A stretch of DNA of 64,000 bases from Oegoconia quadripuncta. Taxonomy: Eukaryota; Arthropoda; Insecta; Lepidoptera; Autostichidae. A program made the translations under genes and the position numbers. The notes beneath the pieces were generated by a model. That model searched no databases. It saw only the letters and a program-made list of their open reading frames with translations, and was not told the DNA's origin. Each line of letters starts with the position of its first letter. Positions within the stretch are counted from its first letter, which is position 1. This document shows positions 33,001 through 42,418 of the stretch, piece by piece. The stretch is taken from the NCBI GenBank assembly GCA_949316235.1, contig OX438750.1, forward strand, positions 15,440,865 through 15,504,864. The letters are read 5' to 3'.

Positions 33001-33060
33001 ATGTAAGTGTCTGAAATATTTATTATTTAAATAAGTAATAAATATTTCAGACACTTACAT
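33001..33060. repeat. Perfect 25-bp snapback
   Basis: ATGTAAGTGTCTGAAATATT-TATTA at 33001-33025 has its exact complement at 33036-33060 around a 10-nt spacer. The right arm is the 3' end of the antisense SINE-C copy at 33036-33265, so the left arm is an inverted duplicate of that SINE tail. Confidence 0.85.
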
Positions 33061-33265
33061 CAATAATCTAGTCCCAAACTAAGCTTGTACTCGTACTATG
33101 GATACTCGATAACGGATAAACATACATAAATTTTTACATAAACATCCATGACTCGGGAATAAATGTTCGTATTCATCACACAAACACTTACGTCCCGCGG
33201 GATTCGGACCCACAACCGTTGGTTTCGATGACACGGTTACTTTCCACTACACCAATAGGTCGTCT
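33036..33265 (-). mobile_element. SINE-C, antisense
   Basis: TAATAAATATTTCAGACACT, TCCCAAACTAAGCTTGTACT, CATGACTCGGGAATAAATGT, CGCGGGATTCGGACCCACAA and TCCACTACACCAATAGGTCG: complements of the SINE-C tail, body, B-box and A-box. Confidence 0.75.
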
Positions 33266-33280
33266 AATATAAACAGCGGT

Positions 33281-33340
33281 CGCAAGAGTGTGAAAGAGAA
33301 AACCGAGCCCCGACTCGCACTTGACCGCTTTTTTCTGGTC
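33281..33340. repeat. Hairpin-forming repeat scrap
   Basis: AGCGGTC at 33281 pairs with GACCGCT at about 33323, and CGAGCCCCGACTCG lies between. The minus-strand reading AAGTGCGAGTCGGGGCTCGG is a phrase I associate with a widespread insect repeat. Confidence 0.45.
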
Positions 33341-33656
33341 CGTGACCTACATTTTATTACAATATTGATTAAATGCTGCTTTTCCCCTACGTAAATGCTT
33401 TTCGTAACATAGCTACGATCCCAGGGGTGCGATTATTGACCTTCCACTGATGGATTCAAAATCACGATAGGAAACAATTTCATGTGCGATTTTTTTTTCT
33501 GTTGGTTACCATTTTGCTGCATTTTAGAACTGGCTTAGTACGTAAATGTTGGAGGGTAACTTCCTGTATAGTTAAAGCTTCTAATATTTGACTTGCGGAT
33601 GGAATACCTATATCTGTGTTAGAATAAAAATGGGTTCTAACAAATTGGATATAAAT
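33341..33656. other. Intergenic DNA, nothing recognised
   Basis: No repeat or coding signal supported. Confidence 0.4.
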
Positions 33657-33722
33657 ATAATAATAATAATAAATATCCTTAGACCTACACACAGCACCAT
33701 CTAGTTCCACAGTAAGGTATGT
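33657..33722 (-). mobile_element. SINE-B 3' end scrap, antisense
   Basis: AATATCCTTAGACCTACACA, then GCACCATCTAGTTCCACAGT, matches the last 60 bp of SINE-B. Confidence 0.7.
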
Positions 33723-34315
33723 GTAGGTATTTAGTTATAAAACGTACAAGATTTGATTAAAATAACCTATATAGGAATTATTTACTAAAAAAATTATCAA
33801 TAATGATAAATAAATATAAATACTGTAAACAGACAGCAGGTCGGGAATAGAAACAACATAGACCGTACATAACTTTAATATTCTTTGTTCAACAGCAACA
33901 AACAAAATGACCGACCTTACGCCAGACACGGCTATTTATAGAGTTGGATGACATTTAGCAACGTATACAATTGAATAAATTATTGTATCACAATTATATA
34001 AAAATATCGATAAATAAATAAATGTGAAATAAATATAAATTCACCTCTTCTATCATTATTATCATAAATATTAACTGTATCTTTCCAAAAAACTATATAA
34101 GTGATTTACACAGGAAAAGATTGAACTGAAGTGAAATCAGGAATCTATATCTTACTAAACAATTGTTATTTATATAATAGTAGAAGCTATAGATACAATT
34201 AATTATGGAATGGGATGCCTATATAACTTCAACGGTAACAATACTTTTTTTATACTGTTAAATTATTCTTCTGTTTTATTAAGTATGCCTACCAACATAC
34301 AGGTAAAATGTTTGA
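33723..34315. other. AT-rich DNA, nothing recognised
   Basis: No supported features. Confidence 0.4.
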
Positions 34316-34599
34316 TCATACAGCTCGGCTATGTCCCGCATGGCCATACATACAGCTCGGCTATGTCCCGCATGGCCATACATACAGTTCGGCTGTCCCT
34401 CATGGCCATATATACAGTTCGGCTATGTCCCGCATGGCCATACATACAGTTCGGTTGTCCCTTATGGCCATACATACAGCTCGGCTATGTCCCGCATGGC
34501 CATACATACAGCTCGGCTATGTCCCTCATGGCCATACATACAGCTCGGCTATGTCCCTCAAGGCCATACATACAGCTCGGCTATGTCCCTCATGACCAT
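34316..34599. repeat. 32-bp minisatellite, nine units
   Basis: Nine head-to-tail units of ACATACAGCTCGGCTATGTC plus CCGCATGGCCAT (32 bp). Units three and five are 30 bp, lacking AT after TCGGCT or an equivalent. Units differ by a few point changes (GCTCGG/GTTCGG, CCGCATGG/CCTCATGG). Because 32 is not a multiple of three, all three forward frames stay open through it and translate to the same cyclic peptide phrases. I regard the three overlapping forward frames as a by-product, not genes. Confidence 0.9.
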
Positions 34600-34699
34600 A
34601 TATACAACACAAAAAGCAGTAAATTTTAACTTAACTATAAGTCTAGCTGACATAGACATACCAGCAGTAATGCTGCTCGTCTATAATAATATAATAATA

Positions 34700-34860
34700 A
34701 TAATATTATAAATGTGAAAGTTTGGATGTTTATTGCTCAATTAAGACGAAACGGATAAACGGATTTGGATTTAGTAGAACATACCCTGGATTAAAACATA
34801 GAATATTTTTTTATCCCAATAAAGTGAGTAGTAAACATATCCGCGATAAAAAATACATAC
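34700..34860 (+). mobile_element. Helitron-family fragment, plus strand
   Basis: ATTATAAATGTGAAAGTTTG, ATGTTTATTGCTCAATTAAG, GAAACGGATAAACGGATTTG and ATCCCAATAAAGTGAGTAG match the 5' and middle parts of the element at 63289-63511 in reverse complement. The CTAG end is missing. Confidence 0.6.
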
Positions 34861-34914
34861 ACAAAATCCTTATTGTAACTAAATAGGAACTTGTGCCATA
34901 ACATATCCCAATTT

Positions 34915-35100
34915 CAAAGAATATTATAAATAATATTATAAATGAGAGTTTGTGTGTGTATGTATGTTTGTTTGTTACTTCTGCACGCCTAAACGGTTAG
35001 GCGGCTTTGGATGAAATTTGGTTGGTAGACAGATTAAGACCTGGATTAACATATATCTAATTGTTTTTACTGAACCGATTTTGATGAAAGCTAGTAACTT
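34915..35100 (+). mobile_element. Second Helitron-family fragment
   Basis: ATTATAAATGAGAGTTTGTG, CGCCTAAACGGTTAGGCGGC and GAAATTTGGTTGGTAGACAG, then GACCTGGATTAACATATA, match the left part of the element at 57290-57718. CCTAAACGGTTAGG is itself a small palindrome. Confidence 0.6.
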
Positions 35101-35581
35101 TATATGACAGAATATAACAGGCAGGAAATTCATTATTCTAATCAATGTCTCTCACAACTGTCAAACGTACGATTTCTCGGAATAAAACGAATGGGTAGTC
35201 ATGATATGAATTTTCAAAAATGTGGACGTGATTTTCAATCAAAAGCGAACAACACAAAATTCGCTCTCCAGAAATTATTTTATTCTCATTCAGATGACTC
35301 TGCCAGCTTCAAAACAATATATCTCCGTAAAGAAAAGTGGCTTTGATCTTTCGACGTGGAAGTATCACGAGTAAACTGAGTAATGTGATACCTGACGAAA
35401 TAATTTCGTAACGAAATTGAAAATTACGAAAATTGCAAACGATCCGTAAAAATGTCTTGTTACTCGGAGTGATATTGTGTTACATTTATTAGAATTGGTG
35501 TTGATGATTCTCGTCATCTTATGATATTGGTTACGATTGTGCCGATTTATTTTCCATTTTACTAGGAAAACAGATATTATA
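35101..35581. other. Intergenic DNA, nothing recognised
   Basis: The 80-residue frame at 35104-35346 (LSNVRFLGIKRMG) has no known domain; coding status unsupported. Confidence 0.4.
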
Positions 35582-36158
35582 CAGAGTGAATTTTAATTCG
35601 TGTAATTCCTGTTTACTGGTGACTCTATTCCTGATTACGAGGAACTATAGACGAATTCGGTCAAAAAATTTTCGATTGCCAATCCAAAATAATCAGGAGG
35701 GGAGTCACCAGCCAAAAACTGTTGGAATTCCATAATATAGTCTGTTTCGGATTGGTTTACTTTGTGTATGGCTAATCGATTTTTTTTATCGAATTCGACT
35801 ATTGTTCCTTAGTTTTTTATGCACAACGGGTTGGTACTTGACCTCAATCACACCTGATGTTAAGTGAAGATGAGGTCGAAGGTGGAAGCTTACTGACCCG
35901 GAAACCCCAACACATTTGGGGGACTGGCTATCTTATCTCTGACAACCGGAACACAACAATGCTATTAACATTGCTGCTCGGCGGCAGATTTAGATAAGAT
36001 GGTGGTAGCTAGCCAGGCGGACATTTAAAATGCCCTACCACCAACCAAATCGAGTACTTAAATATGTACCCCGCTGGGGATCGAACCCGCGACCTCCGAA
36101 TCGTAAACCCAAAGTTAAAGTTAAAGGGAATTAATTACACGAATTCAAATTCACCCTG
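35582..36158. mobile_element. MITE-1 copy with both ends, carrying a SINE
   Basis: The clearest MITE-1 ends: CAGAGTGAATTTTAATTCGT at 35582 and TACACGAATTCAAATTCACC, then CTG, ending 36158. TA lies on both sides (35580-35581, 36159-36160), as expected of Tc1/mariner-type elements. SINE-A interrupts it at 35813-36111. Confidence 0.78.
35813..36111 (-). mobile_element. SINE-A nested in MITE-1, antisense
   Basis: T-run, GGTTGGTACTTGACCTCAAT, full body, B-box complement GGGGATCGAACCCGCGACC. The copy ends inside the tRNA-like head at CGTAAACCCA, so it is slightly 5'-truncated. Confidence 0.82.
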
Positions 36159-36498
36159 TAGATAGCATATATTTCCGTCACTGTGTTTACACTGAAACAT
36201 AAACAAAGAGGCAAATAAATAAAAATCTGGAAAATACAAAGAGAGAAAAAGAAATAGATTAATTTATTTATTTATTCAGTCTTTCACATACAGCATTACA
36301 GTAAAATTACCAATGCACTGTACGGTTACTTAGGTAGAGTAGGTTAGGTAGATATAATTTTAAGAGAATTTCTAAAAATAACTTAGCAGCATATGTGTGC
36401 TGCAAAAGGACAAATGACGCTCCTTGGACGGGCGACCATTAGCGCCATTTTAATACGAGTGTTTCCGTGCCTCGGAGGACATTTTAAATAGTCGGTCC
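36159..36498. other. Intergenic DNA, nothing recognised
   Basis: At 36250-36310 a T-rich phrase followed by GCATTACAGTAAAATTACCA may be an antisense tail. No coding signal. Confidence 0.4.
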
Positions 36499-36745
36499 AG
36501 GGCCTGCAGTCTCGACATAGATAACGATCGCTATACCACCGATTTCGGTCGTTAAGTCCTAACAATGCTATTTGAATTGGAGAATTAGAGTCTTTAGTAT
36601 GAAAATATCGGTTTTCATTGACATTAGAATTCAGGCTTCCAACAAAAACCGATATGATTTTGAACAGTACCTATAAAATTTTGAATAAGATCGTTAGGAG
36701 TTAACGACCGAAATCGGTTGCTATCTATGTGGAGACCGCGGACCC
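36499..36745. mobile_element. MITE-3 copy
   Basis: Left GGGCCTGCAGTCTCGACATA, then ACCGATTTCGGTCGTTAAGT; right AGGAGTTAACGACCGAAATC, GGTTGCTATCTATGTGGAGA and CCGCGGACCC are the inverted partner. The arms are about 60 bp. Minus-strand frames here are translations of the arms. Confidence 0.72.
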
Positions 36746-36765
36746 AGGTTTTTTTTTTCCATTGA

Positions 36766-36870
36766 AGGCAGTCGTTAACCCAAGTCGGTGGCCTACAAGG
36801 CGTGGTGGTATATGGCCCATACCGTCTCCCGGTGAGAGGATGCTGTGTCCCATCAATGGGGAAGTGTAAG
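36766..36870 (+). repeat. Dispersed-repeat phrase
   Basis: GTTAACCCAAGTCGGTGGCC, then ATGGCCCATACCGTCTCCCG and GGATGCTGTGTCCCATCAAT. Related wording is at 55050-55140 and 42215-42240. Confidence 0.45.
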
Positions 36871-36908
36871 GCTTTTGATTTGATAAATATCACTGTCTCG
36901 GAAATTTT

Positions 36909-37174
36909 AACCGCCTCTGTGGCTCAATGGAAAGAACAGTGTACGAATCGGAGGTCGCGGGTTCGATCCTCAGCGGGGTACGTGTTTAGTACTCGGTTTG
37001 GTTGCTGGTACTACCATCTTATCTAAGTTAGTTTGTTTTGTTTCGATTGTCAGAGATAAGATAGTCAGTCCCCCAAATAAAATCCAGGTTTCCGGGTCAG
37101 TACGTTTCTACCTTCGGCCGCATCTTCATTTAACATCGTGTGATTGAGGTGAAGTGCTAAGCTGTTATAAAAAA
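36909..37174 (+). mobile_element. SINE-A, internally deleted
   Basis: Head AACCGCCTCTGTGGCTCAAT and B-box GGTTCGATCC, then a deletion removes most of the GGCATTTTAAATGTCCGCC block. The body resumes at ACTACCATCTTATCTAAG and ends GTGTGATTGAGGTGAAGTGC. Confidence 0.8.
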
Positions 37175-37194
37175 GAAGAAGTGCATATAAAAAA

Positions 37195-37275
37195 GAAAAA
37201 TCATCCCACAAACATTGCCCCTAGCGGGATTCAAACGCGCAACTGTTGGTCTCAATAGCTGGATACTACCACCAA
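37195..37275 (-). mobile_element. SINE-B/C head scrap, antisense
   Basis: CAAACATTGCCCCTAGCGGG, then ATTCAAACGCGCAACTGTTG, matches the B-box end of SINE-B/C; the A-box is unrecognisable. Confidence 0.5.
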
Positions 37276-37519
37276 TTCAGTAACAAATGAACGTCAACAG
37301 TTCAACAGTATACAGATAAATCAAACAACTCCCAAAACTGTCAAAGTTCCAATTGTTTGAAAAACGATTTCGGGATTGGAATGGTTTGGAATGGAATGAA
37401 TTTTAAATCATCAAATTATAAATACTAAAGTGTGTTTATTTGCTTCTCTTTTATTTGTTCCGAAATTAGGAGCAGTGAAATATCATGACATTTTGTACGG
37501 ATATAGTGAACAGATATAA

Positions 37520-37785
37520 TAATAATATATACTTACATATGCACATAGCGCCATCTAGTTCCACAGTAAGCAACTATAGGCTTGTGTTGTGGATACCAGA
37601 TGGTTGATATAGTACATAAATACATTTCTTTTTGTAAATAAATACTTATTATAAATAAAAACATCCATAACTCGGGTACACATGTCCGTATTCATCACAC
37701 AAACATATGCCCCTAGCGGGATTCGACCCGCAACCTTTTGGTATAGTGGTCAGAGTTGCTAACCACTACACCACACAGGTCGTCG
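37520..37785 (-). mobile_element. SINE-B, full length, antisense
   Basis: CATATGCACATAGCGCCATC, GGATACCAGATGGTTGATAT, then a slightly damaged B-box complement (GCGGGATTCGACCCGCAACC, one base missing) and TAACCACTACACCACACAGG. Confidence 0.82.
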
Positions 37786-38304
37786 TATAGATATGCTAGT
37801 ACATACACTGGAATACAGCTGTTTTGATGATATCAAAAATTGTTTAATGCCATCGAAATATATAAGTGCCCAAAGGAAAAATAATTATGCCACGGTAGTT
37901 TAAGACTTATTTAATATTTTAAGTGACGTCACGTGTTCCTGGAAGCGTCAGTTCTCATACACGGAGACTGCTACACTACCAATGATTATAATTTATATAC
38001 CAAAAAACCGTGCATAATTAGTACATCAAAAACAACGAAGTTATTTAGAATGTCTTTATGAAAAGGAGCAGTGTAAGCGACGGACTTTTTATCGACCAGA
38101 CAGTTTTTCCACGAGAATGTAGGCATTGTATGCAATCGGCCACGGAGGCCAAAAAGTCTGGCACATTTATATTAATAATTGACATTAATAGCTCGCTTTT
38201 GTATATTTTTAATATTGTCGGTTTTTGTCTTGTTTAAATTCATGCTATTATAAATTTATGAATTAAATTACTCTTAAATTATAGTGGCACATTTTTTTCT
38301 TTTG
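37786..38304. other. Intergenic DNA, nothing recognised
   Basis: No supported features. Confidence 0.4.
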
Positions 38305-38742
38305 GGCATTCATCATCTCAGCCCGTAAACATCCCACTGCAGTAATATGGGCCTTCCCTCTTATAATGAGGCAGTATGGGCCATAGTCCACCACGCCGGT
38401 CCAATGTGGGTTGGCAACTTCATATGCCTTCGAATTTTTATTCCTCATGCATGCAGGTTTCCTCACGATGCTTTCCTTCACCGTTAGCCGAGCAGCCGGA
38501 TAAATGCATATAATTAATTAAATTAAATTTTAGATCGCTTTCAGTGATGTCACTAAATTGTATATTCTATTCTTACCACTTCTCTGAAACTGTATTTTCT
38601 TTTCTGTTGTGCAATAAAGTGTATTTGTATTGTATTGTAAATTTAGAAATTCATAGGTACATGGCCTGCCTGGGAATCGAACCCGGACCCTCCAAATTGG
38701 GACACCGCGTCTCAACCGCTGAGCCACCGAAGCTCTTGGGCA
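38305..38742 (-). mobile_element. SINE-D, full length, antisense, interrupted
   Basis: The tRNA-like head is at the right: complement of GGTGGCTCAGCGGTTGAGAC and B-box GGGTTCGATTCCCAGGCAGG. The 3' end is at the left: CAGCCCGTAAACATCCCACT, the complement of AGTGGGATGTTTACGGGCTG. A Rep-T tail is inserted at 38531-38637. The opposing small frames here are not genes. Confidence 0.78.
38531..38637 (+). mobile_element. Rep-T tail nested in SINE-D
   Basis: TAGATCGCTTTCAGTGATGT, then TTTTCTTTTCTGTTGTGCAA, TAAAGTG and a TATTGTATTG run: a 5'-truncated Rep-T end. AAATTT occurs on both sides and may be a target duplication. Confidence 0.62.
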
Positions 38743-39404
38743 TTATTTGGCAGTAATTAATTAAGCACAATTTTTTGACACTATCAAACAACCTGTATTC
38801 AAATGTGCATTTTTCACGGATGTACTCTCATGGAACTCTTACTATCCAAGCTTTATTTATTTTCTTTTATTCTGGTGTCAGTGTGTAATTAAATTTAAAT
38901 ATGATCCACGTCCCGAGCCGCGACGATTTGTATTAGTTGTATAATTTTAATTTTAAGAAATAAGACAACAATTATCCTGTTGGTTTCTTGCGCCGCTTCT
39001 TTTACCACAGATGATTGATATGGTTTAGCTTAGGTGTTGATCTGGGTCTCATGATAGAACATTTAGGCCTAGTCTTCAAAAAGTATTTTTAGTATAGAAC
39101 TAATTTAATTATAACTTTATTTTGTTGGTGTACCTTACACACCCGAATCCCTTCATGTAACCTAAATAGAGGTGTAACATTTTAGTAGTCCCTAGAAGGA
39201 CATTACTTCTCCAAAGGGACAAGAAATCAGTATCAACTTACAGTTTAAGGTGGTATTACAAGTAGGTATATAATATAAAAGAACATTTTATTGCAGATTT
39301 TAGTCTACACTAGTGTTGTATTCTAAACATCGATTTTAAGTTTCAGATAAAATGTTTGGAATATCTCATACCATCACATTTGGGATAAGTCGTGACGTTG
39401 TTAA
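38743..39404. other. Intergenic DNA with a Rep-Q-like scrap
   Basis: 38968-39025 (TCCTGTTGGTTTCTTGCGCC, then TACCACAGATGATTGATATG) resembles the phrase at 53445-53500. The rest is unassigned. Confidence 0.4.
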
Positions 39405-39718
39405 TGTATCTCTCTCAGCCCATAAACATCCCACTGCAGAGATATAGGCCTTCCCTCGTATAATGTGACAATATGGGCCATAGTCCACCCCGCTGGCCTA
39501 TGCGGGTTGGGGACTTCACATCGCTTAGAATTTTTATTTCTCAGGCATGCAGATTTCCTCAGGATTTTTTCTTTCACCGTTTAAGAGCAGTTAGATAAAT
39601 GCACATACGTACTCAATTAAATTTTAAAACTCATTGGTACATGGCGTGCCTGGGAATCGAACTCGGCCCTCCCAAATTGGGAGATCGCGTCTTAACCATT
39701 GAGCCATCGACGCTATAC
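39405..39718 (-). mobile_element. SINE-D, full length, antisense
   Basis: CAGCCCATAAACATCCCACT at the left, then GGCCATAGTCCACCCCGCTG and TTCACCGTTTAAGAGCAGTT. The right end GGCGTGCCTGGGAATCGAAC and TTAACCATTGAGCCATCGAC is the complement of the tRNA-like head. It is uninterrupted, unlike the copy 1 kb upstream. Confidence 0.78.
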
Positions 39719-39889
39719 AGAATTTGAAAATTTAGAAAACCGTCGAGTAGTTATGAAAATAATAATATCATTCGTATACAAAGCAAATATGTTAAAAGTT
39801 AAATATATTTATTTATACGAGACGGCTGAACCGATTTTCATCAAACATGGCTAAGAACTATATCACAATTACATAATCTTATTCCACCG

Positions 39890-40078
39890 TCGCCTTTCCA
39901 TCTTCGGACCACTAGGTTAATACACCGAACATTCGCAGTAAGAAGTTCGATTCTTCATTCATCATCCGAACAGCCAAGGCATGGAACTCCCTTCCGGCGG
40001 CAGTCTTTGTGAATCCTACAACCTTGGGATCTTCAAGAGCAGAGTGAATAATTTACTGGGATCACATGCTTAAATGTG
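39890..40078 (+). pseudogene. LINE ORF 3' end fragment
   Basis: Reads RTAKAWNSLPAAVFVNPTTL in one frame, then LGIFKSRVNNLLGSHA and stop after a one-base shift. It matches the antisense tail at 2310-2465. Upstream 60 bp (FHRRLSIFGP) may belong to the same ORF but contains stops. No A-tail remains. Confidence 0.62.
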
Positions 40079-40188
40079 TTAAAAATTCAGAGTCAGGTCT
40101 CTGTTAATCATCATCATATCATACATCACTTTCTTTACTTATTTGTGGCACTTAAATAATGTGAAGGCTACATTTTTTATTTTTTTAA

Positions 40189-40368
40189 ATTTTTATTTAT
40201 TCGGAAAACCAACAGCTGCAATAACAATAACTATTATAGTAAACAGAGAGCCAATTACAGGTCCTCACAAATAGAAATACATTATTTAATTCAATAACAT
40301 GCATTATCACACTTGTACATTTTTTGCCCTTGCGGTACATATACCAGATTAAATCATCGTCAAAAAAA
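40189..40368 (-). repeat. Rep-P copy 1
   Basis: TTTTATTTATTCGGAAAACC, AACAGCTGCAATAACAATAA, ACAGGTCCTCACAAATAGAA and GCCCTTGCGGTACATATACC. It is nearly identical over about 170 bp to 55181-55366. The T-rich left end suggests an antisense retro tail, hence the tentative strand. Confidence 0.65.
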
Positions 40369-40564
40369 ATAAACAAAAGAAAAACAATACATACAACAAA
40401 CAATACAGGCTAATATGGTGATGATGAAATGCCATAAGAACTTTACAGAGCAAATTATGATAAACGCGTATCGCCTGGAATTGAAACGTTATATCTGAGT
40501 ACTAGGCTTAATTTGGGTAAATACAAGAGGGACAGAAACAATTTATGTTCTTTCAAATTCAAAA

Positions 40565-40640
40565 AATTCAAAAATAAATGTTCTTTGTATTTTATTTTTG
40601 TGTGCAATAAAGAATTTAATAATAATAATAATAATTTATA
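40565..40640 (+). repeat. Rep-T 3' tail
   Basis: GTTCTTTGTATTTTATTTTT, then GTGTGCAATAAAGAATTTAA and an (AAT)n tail; the complement of 26289-26330. Confidence 0.65.
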
Positions 40641-41605
40641 TGCTACTTGACATTAATTATAAAACACGAAGTTTTATTGAAATGTTTATTTATTTATTTT
40701 TATATTTTATGGCAATCGGTCGTCTTTAAAGCGACAACCATTACTGCCAGTGTCCGGTTGTGCGGATAATTGAAATGTTGTATCACACATTTTATAGCGG
40801 TCATCTGTCAAAATGAGCGACATAACAGTCATACAGCAGCATATAATACCGAAAACTAACAAATGAACTATCGATAAATTGTAAACTGATCCCAACACTG
40901 TAGCGTACCTTTTCGCAACGTAGCGGATCATAAAATTTGATTACGGGGCATTTTATTTTTCGTGCGTCAATTTCTGGCTGTTTGCTAGCAGGATGTCAAC
41001 AAATTGTAGATTTTTATAGACTTGATTTCAATTTATTTACATTTTCTAAAAATTGCATAAAAAATTGTTTTCTTGATCTAAAAATTGCTACTAATGGAGT
41101 TTCTGAGATAATTTAATTCAATAACTACATGAAAATATAACAACAATTAATGAGGTATCGGGGGTTTCCTCTTAAGTATAAAATACCTGTGTTAGGAGGT
41201 TCCGCTCTTCCATAACTAAATGTCAAATATATGTCCAATAAAGGTGAAGGTGAAATAGGTTAATATTATGCTGCTTATAAAATAAGATTAAAATAAAAAT
41301 GTAAAATCTAATTTGTTAAATTTATGTGTGGGCGAGTATGTGTTTGTGTATGAGTGTGTGTGTGTATGATGACATGCATCACAATAGCTCCAAATGCAAT
41401 ATGCTAGGTATTACATGACTCGACTCGACTGTGACTGCGATCGACAGCTCGTCTGGCTAGCCCAGCGTGGCGATTAGGGCAAATCATCCCATGAAAAGCG
41501 GTGTAATTCGCTTCATGAAACAGGCTTATATCCAGTATTGGTCTTTAATATATATAAGGGTTTGGTAGAAAGCCAGCGCTGAAGCATTAACCAACAGTAT
41601 ATATT
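40641..41605. other. Intergenic DNA, nothing recognised
   Basis: Includes a GT-rich run at 41320-41370. The minus-strand frame at 40707-40931 has no domain. Confidence 0.4.
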
Positions 41606-41692
41606 TCACGACCTGTTTGGTGTAGTGGTTAGAAACTCTGACTTCTATTCTAAAAGATCACGGGTTCGAATATCGCTACGCATTTCTGTTTG
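41606..41692 (+). mobile_element. SINE-B head only
   Basis: CACGACCTGTTTGGTGTAGT, GGTTAGAAACTCTGACTTCT and CACGGGTTCGAATATCGCTA: the tRNA-like A- and B-box region with no SINE body, joined directly to a Rep-V fragment (41693-41808: GTCGTGACGTTATG end). Confidence 0.68.
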
Positions 41693-41814
41693 TTTCGTAA
41701 GTTGAACCGTGGATGTTGTTCAAGCATTAACAGGCAAGCATGAACTCATACATGAGATATCTCTGACCACCCCACTTGGGATAAAGGTCGTGACGTTATG
41801 TATACAGGGTGAAA

Positions 41815-42005
41815 TTGAATTCGTGTACTTCTCATTGAATGGTGATGCCACCCTTGATTATGAATAACATTCGCCAAGGAACCATAGTGGAATTCGATCA
41901 ATAAACCATTCTGAAACCACCTCTAGAATTGAAGTCCAACAATCTCCGGCCTAAATCCCAGTGGAAAGTTGTTCGTAATCAAGAGTGGAGTGGTGACTCC
42001 ACTCC
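41815..42005. mobile_element. MITE-1 copy, 3' truncated
   Basis: A TA-flanked left end CAGGGTGAAATTGAATTCGT at 41815, then ATTCTGAAACCACCTCTAGA. It breaks off near GGTGACTCCACTCCTG, where the fold-back at 42024 begins. Confidence 0.68.
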
Positions 42006-42023
42006 TGTAAATTCTGTTTTATG

Positions 42024-42418
42024 TTATTTTATTAACAATAAGAAAGTAAAGGGGGAATAAAGTAAATAAATATTTCGGACCTACATAACCACCAGGTTGA
42101 CTAAGGGCCGGTGAGTTTCGGGAAATGAGACTGATTCGAACGAAGTTCATTAACTTAAAATAAAACAACCGGGTCCAACGTTAAATAGTTGGATCCGGTT
42201 GTTTTATTTGAACGCTAAACCAAGTCGGTGGGCTACAGGGGCTTAAAAACACCAACTGTCAATTAGGAATGACGAAGTTAATGAAGTTCGTTCGAATCAG
42301 TCTCATTTCCCGAAACTCACCGGCCCTTAGTCAACCTGGTGGTTATGCAGGTCCGAAATATTCATTTACTTTATTATTTAACCCCGCCCCCTTTACTTTC
42401 TTATTGTTAATAAAATAA
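42024..42418. mobile_element. 395-bp fold-back with a second hairpin inside
   Basis: Left arm 42024-42156 and right arm 42275-42418 are inverted over about 130 bp (TTAACAATAAGAAAGTAAAG; CACCAGGTTGACTAAGGGCC; GAGACTGATTCGAACGAAGT). They differ by a few bases, plus an AACCCCGCCC insertion in the right arm. The 118-bp centre holds another 22-bp hairpin at 42158-42209. No coding capacity. Confidence 0.82.
42158..42209. repeat. Inner 22-bp hairpin
   Basis: AAATAAAACAACCGGGTCCA-AC at 42158-42179 pairs with 42188-42209 with one mismatch around an 8-nt loop. It is offset to the left of the centre of the enclosing fold-back. Confidence 0.82.

Noticed and set aside
34316..34599. Possible CRISPR array
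   Set aside because: The units abut with no unique spacers and the surroundings are eukaryotic repeats.
34210..34711. Three overlapping forward frames of 95-139 residues
   Set aside because: All are translations of the 32-bp minisatellite in shifted frames; no start context or domain.
35104..35346. 80-residue frame (LSNVRFLGIKRMG)
   Set aside because: No domain or splice context could be supported; a database search would decide.
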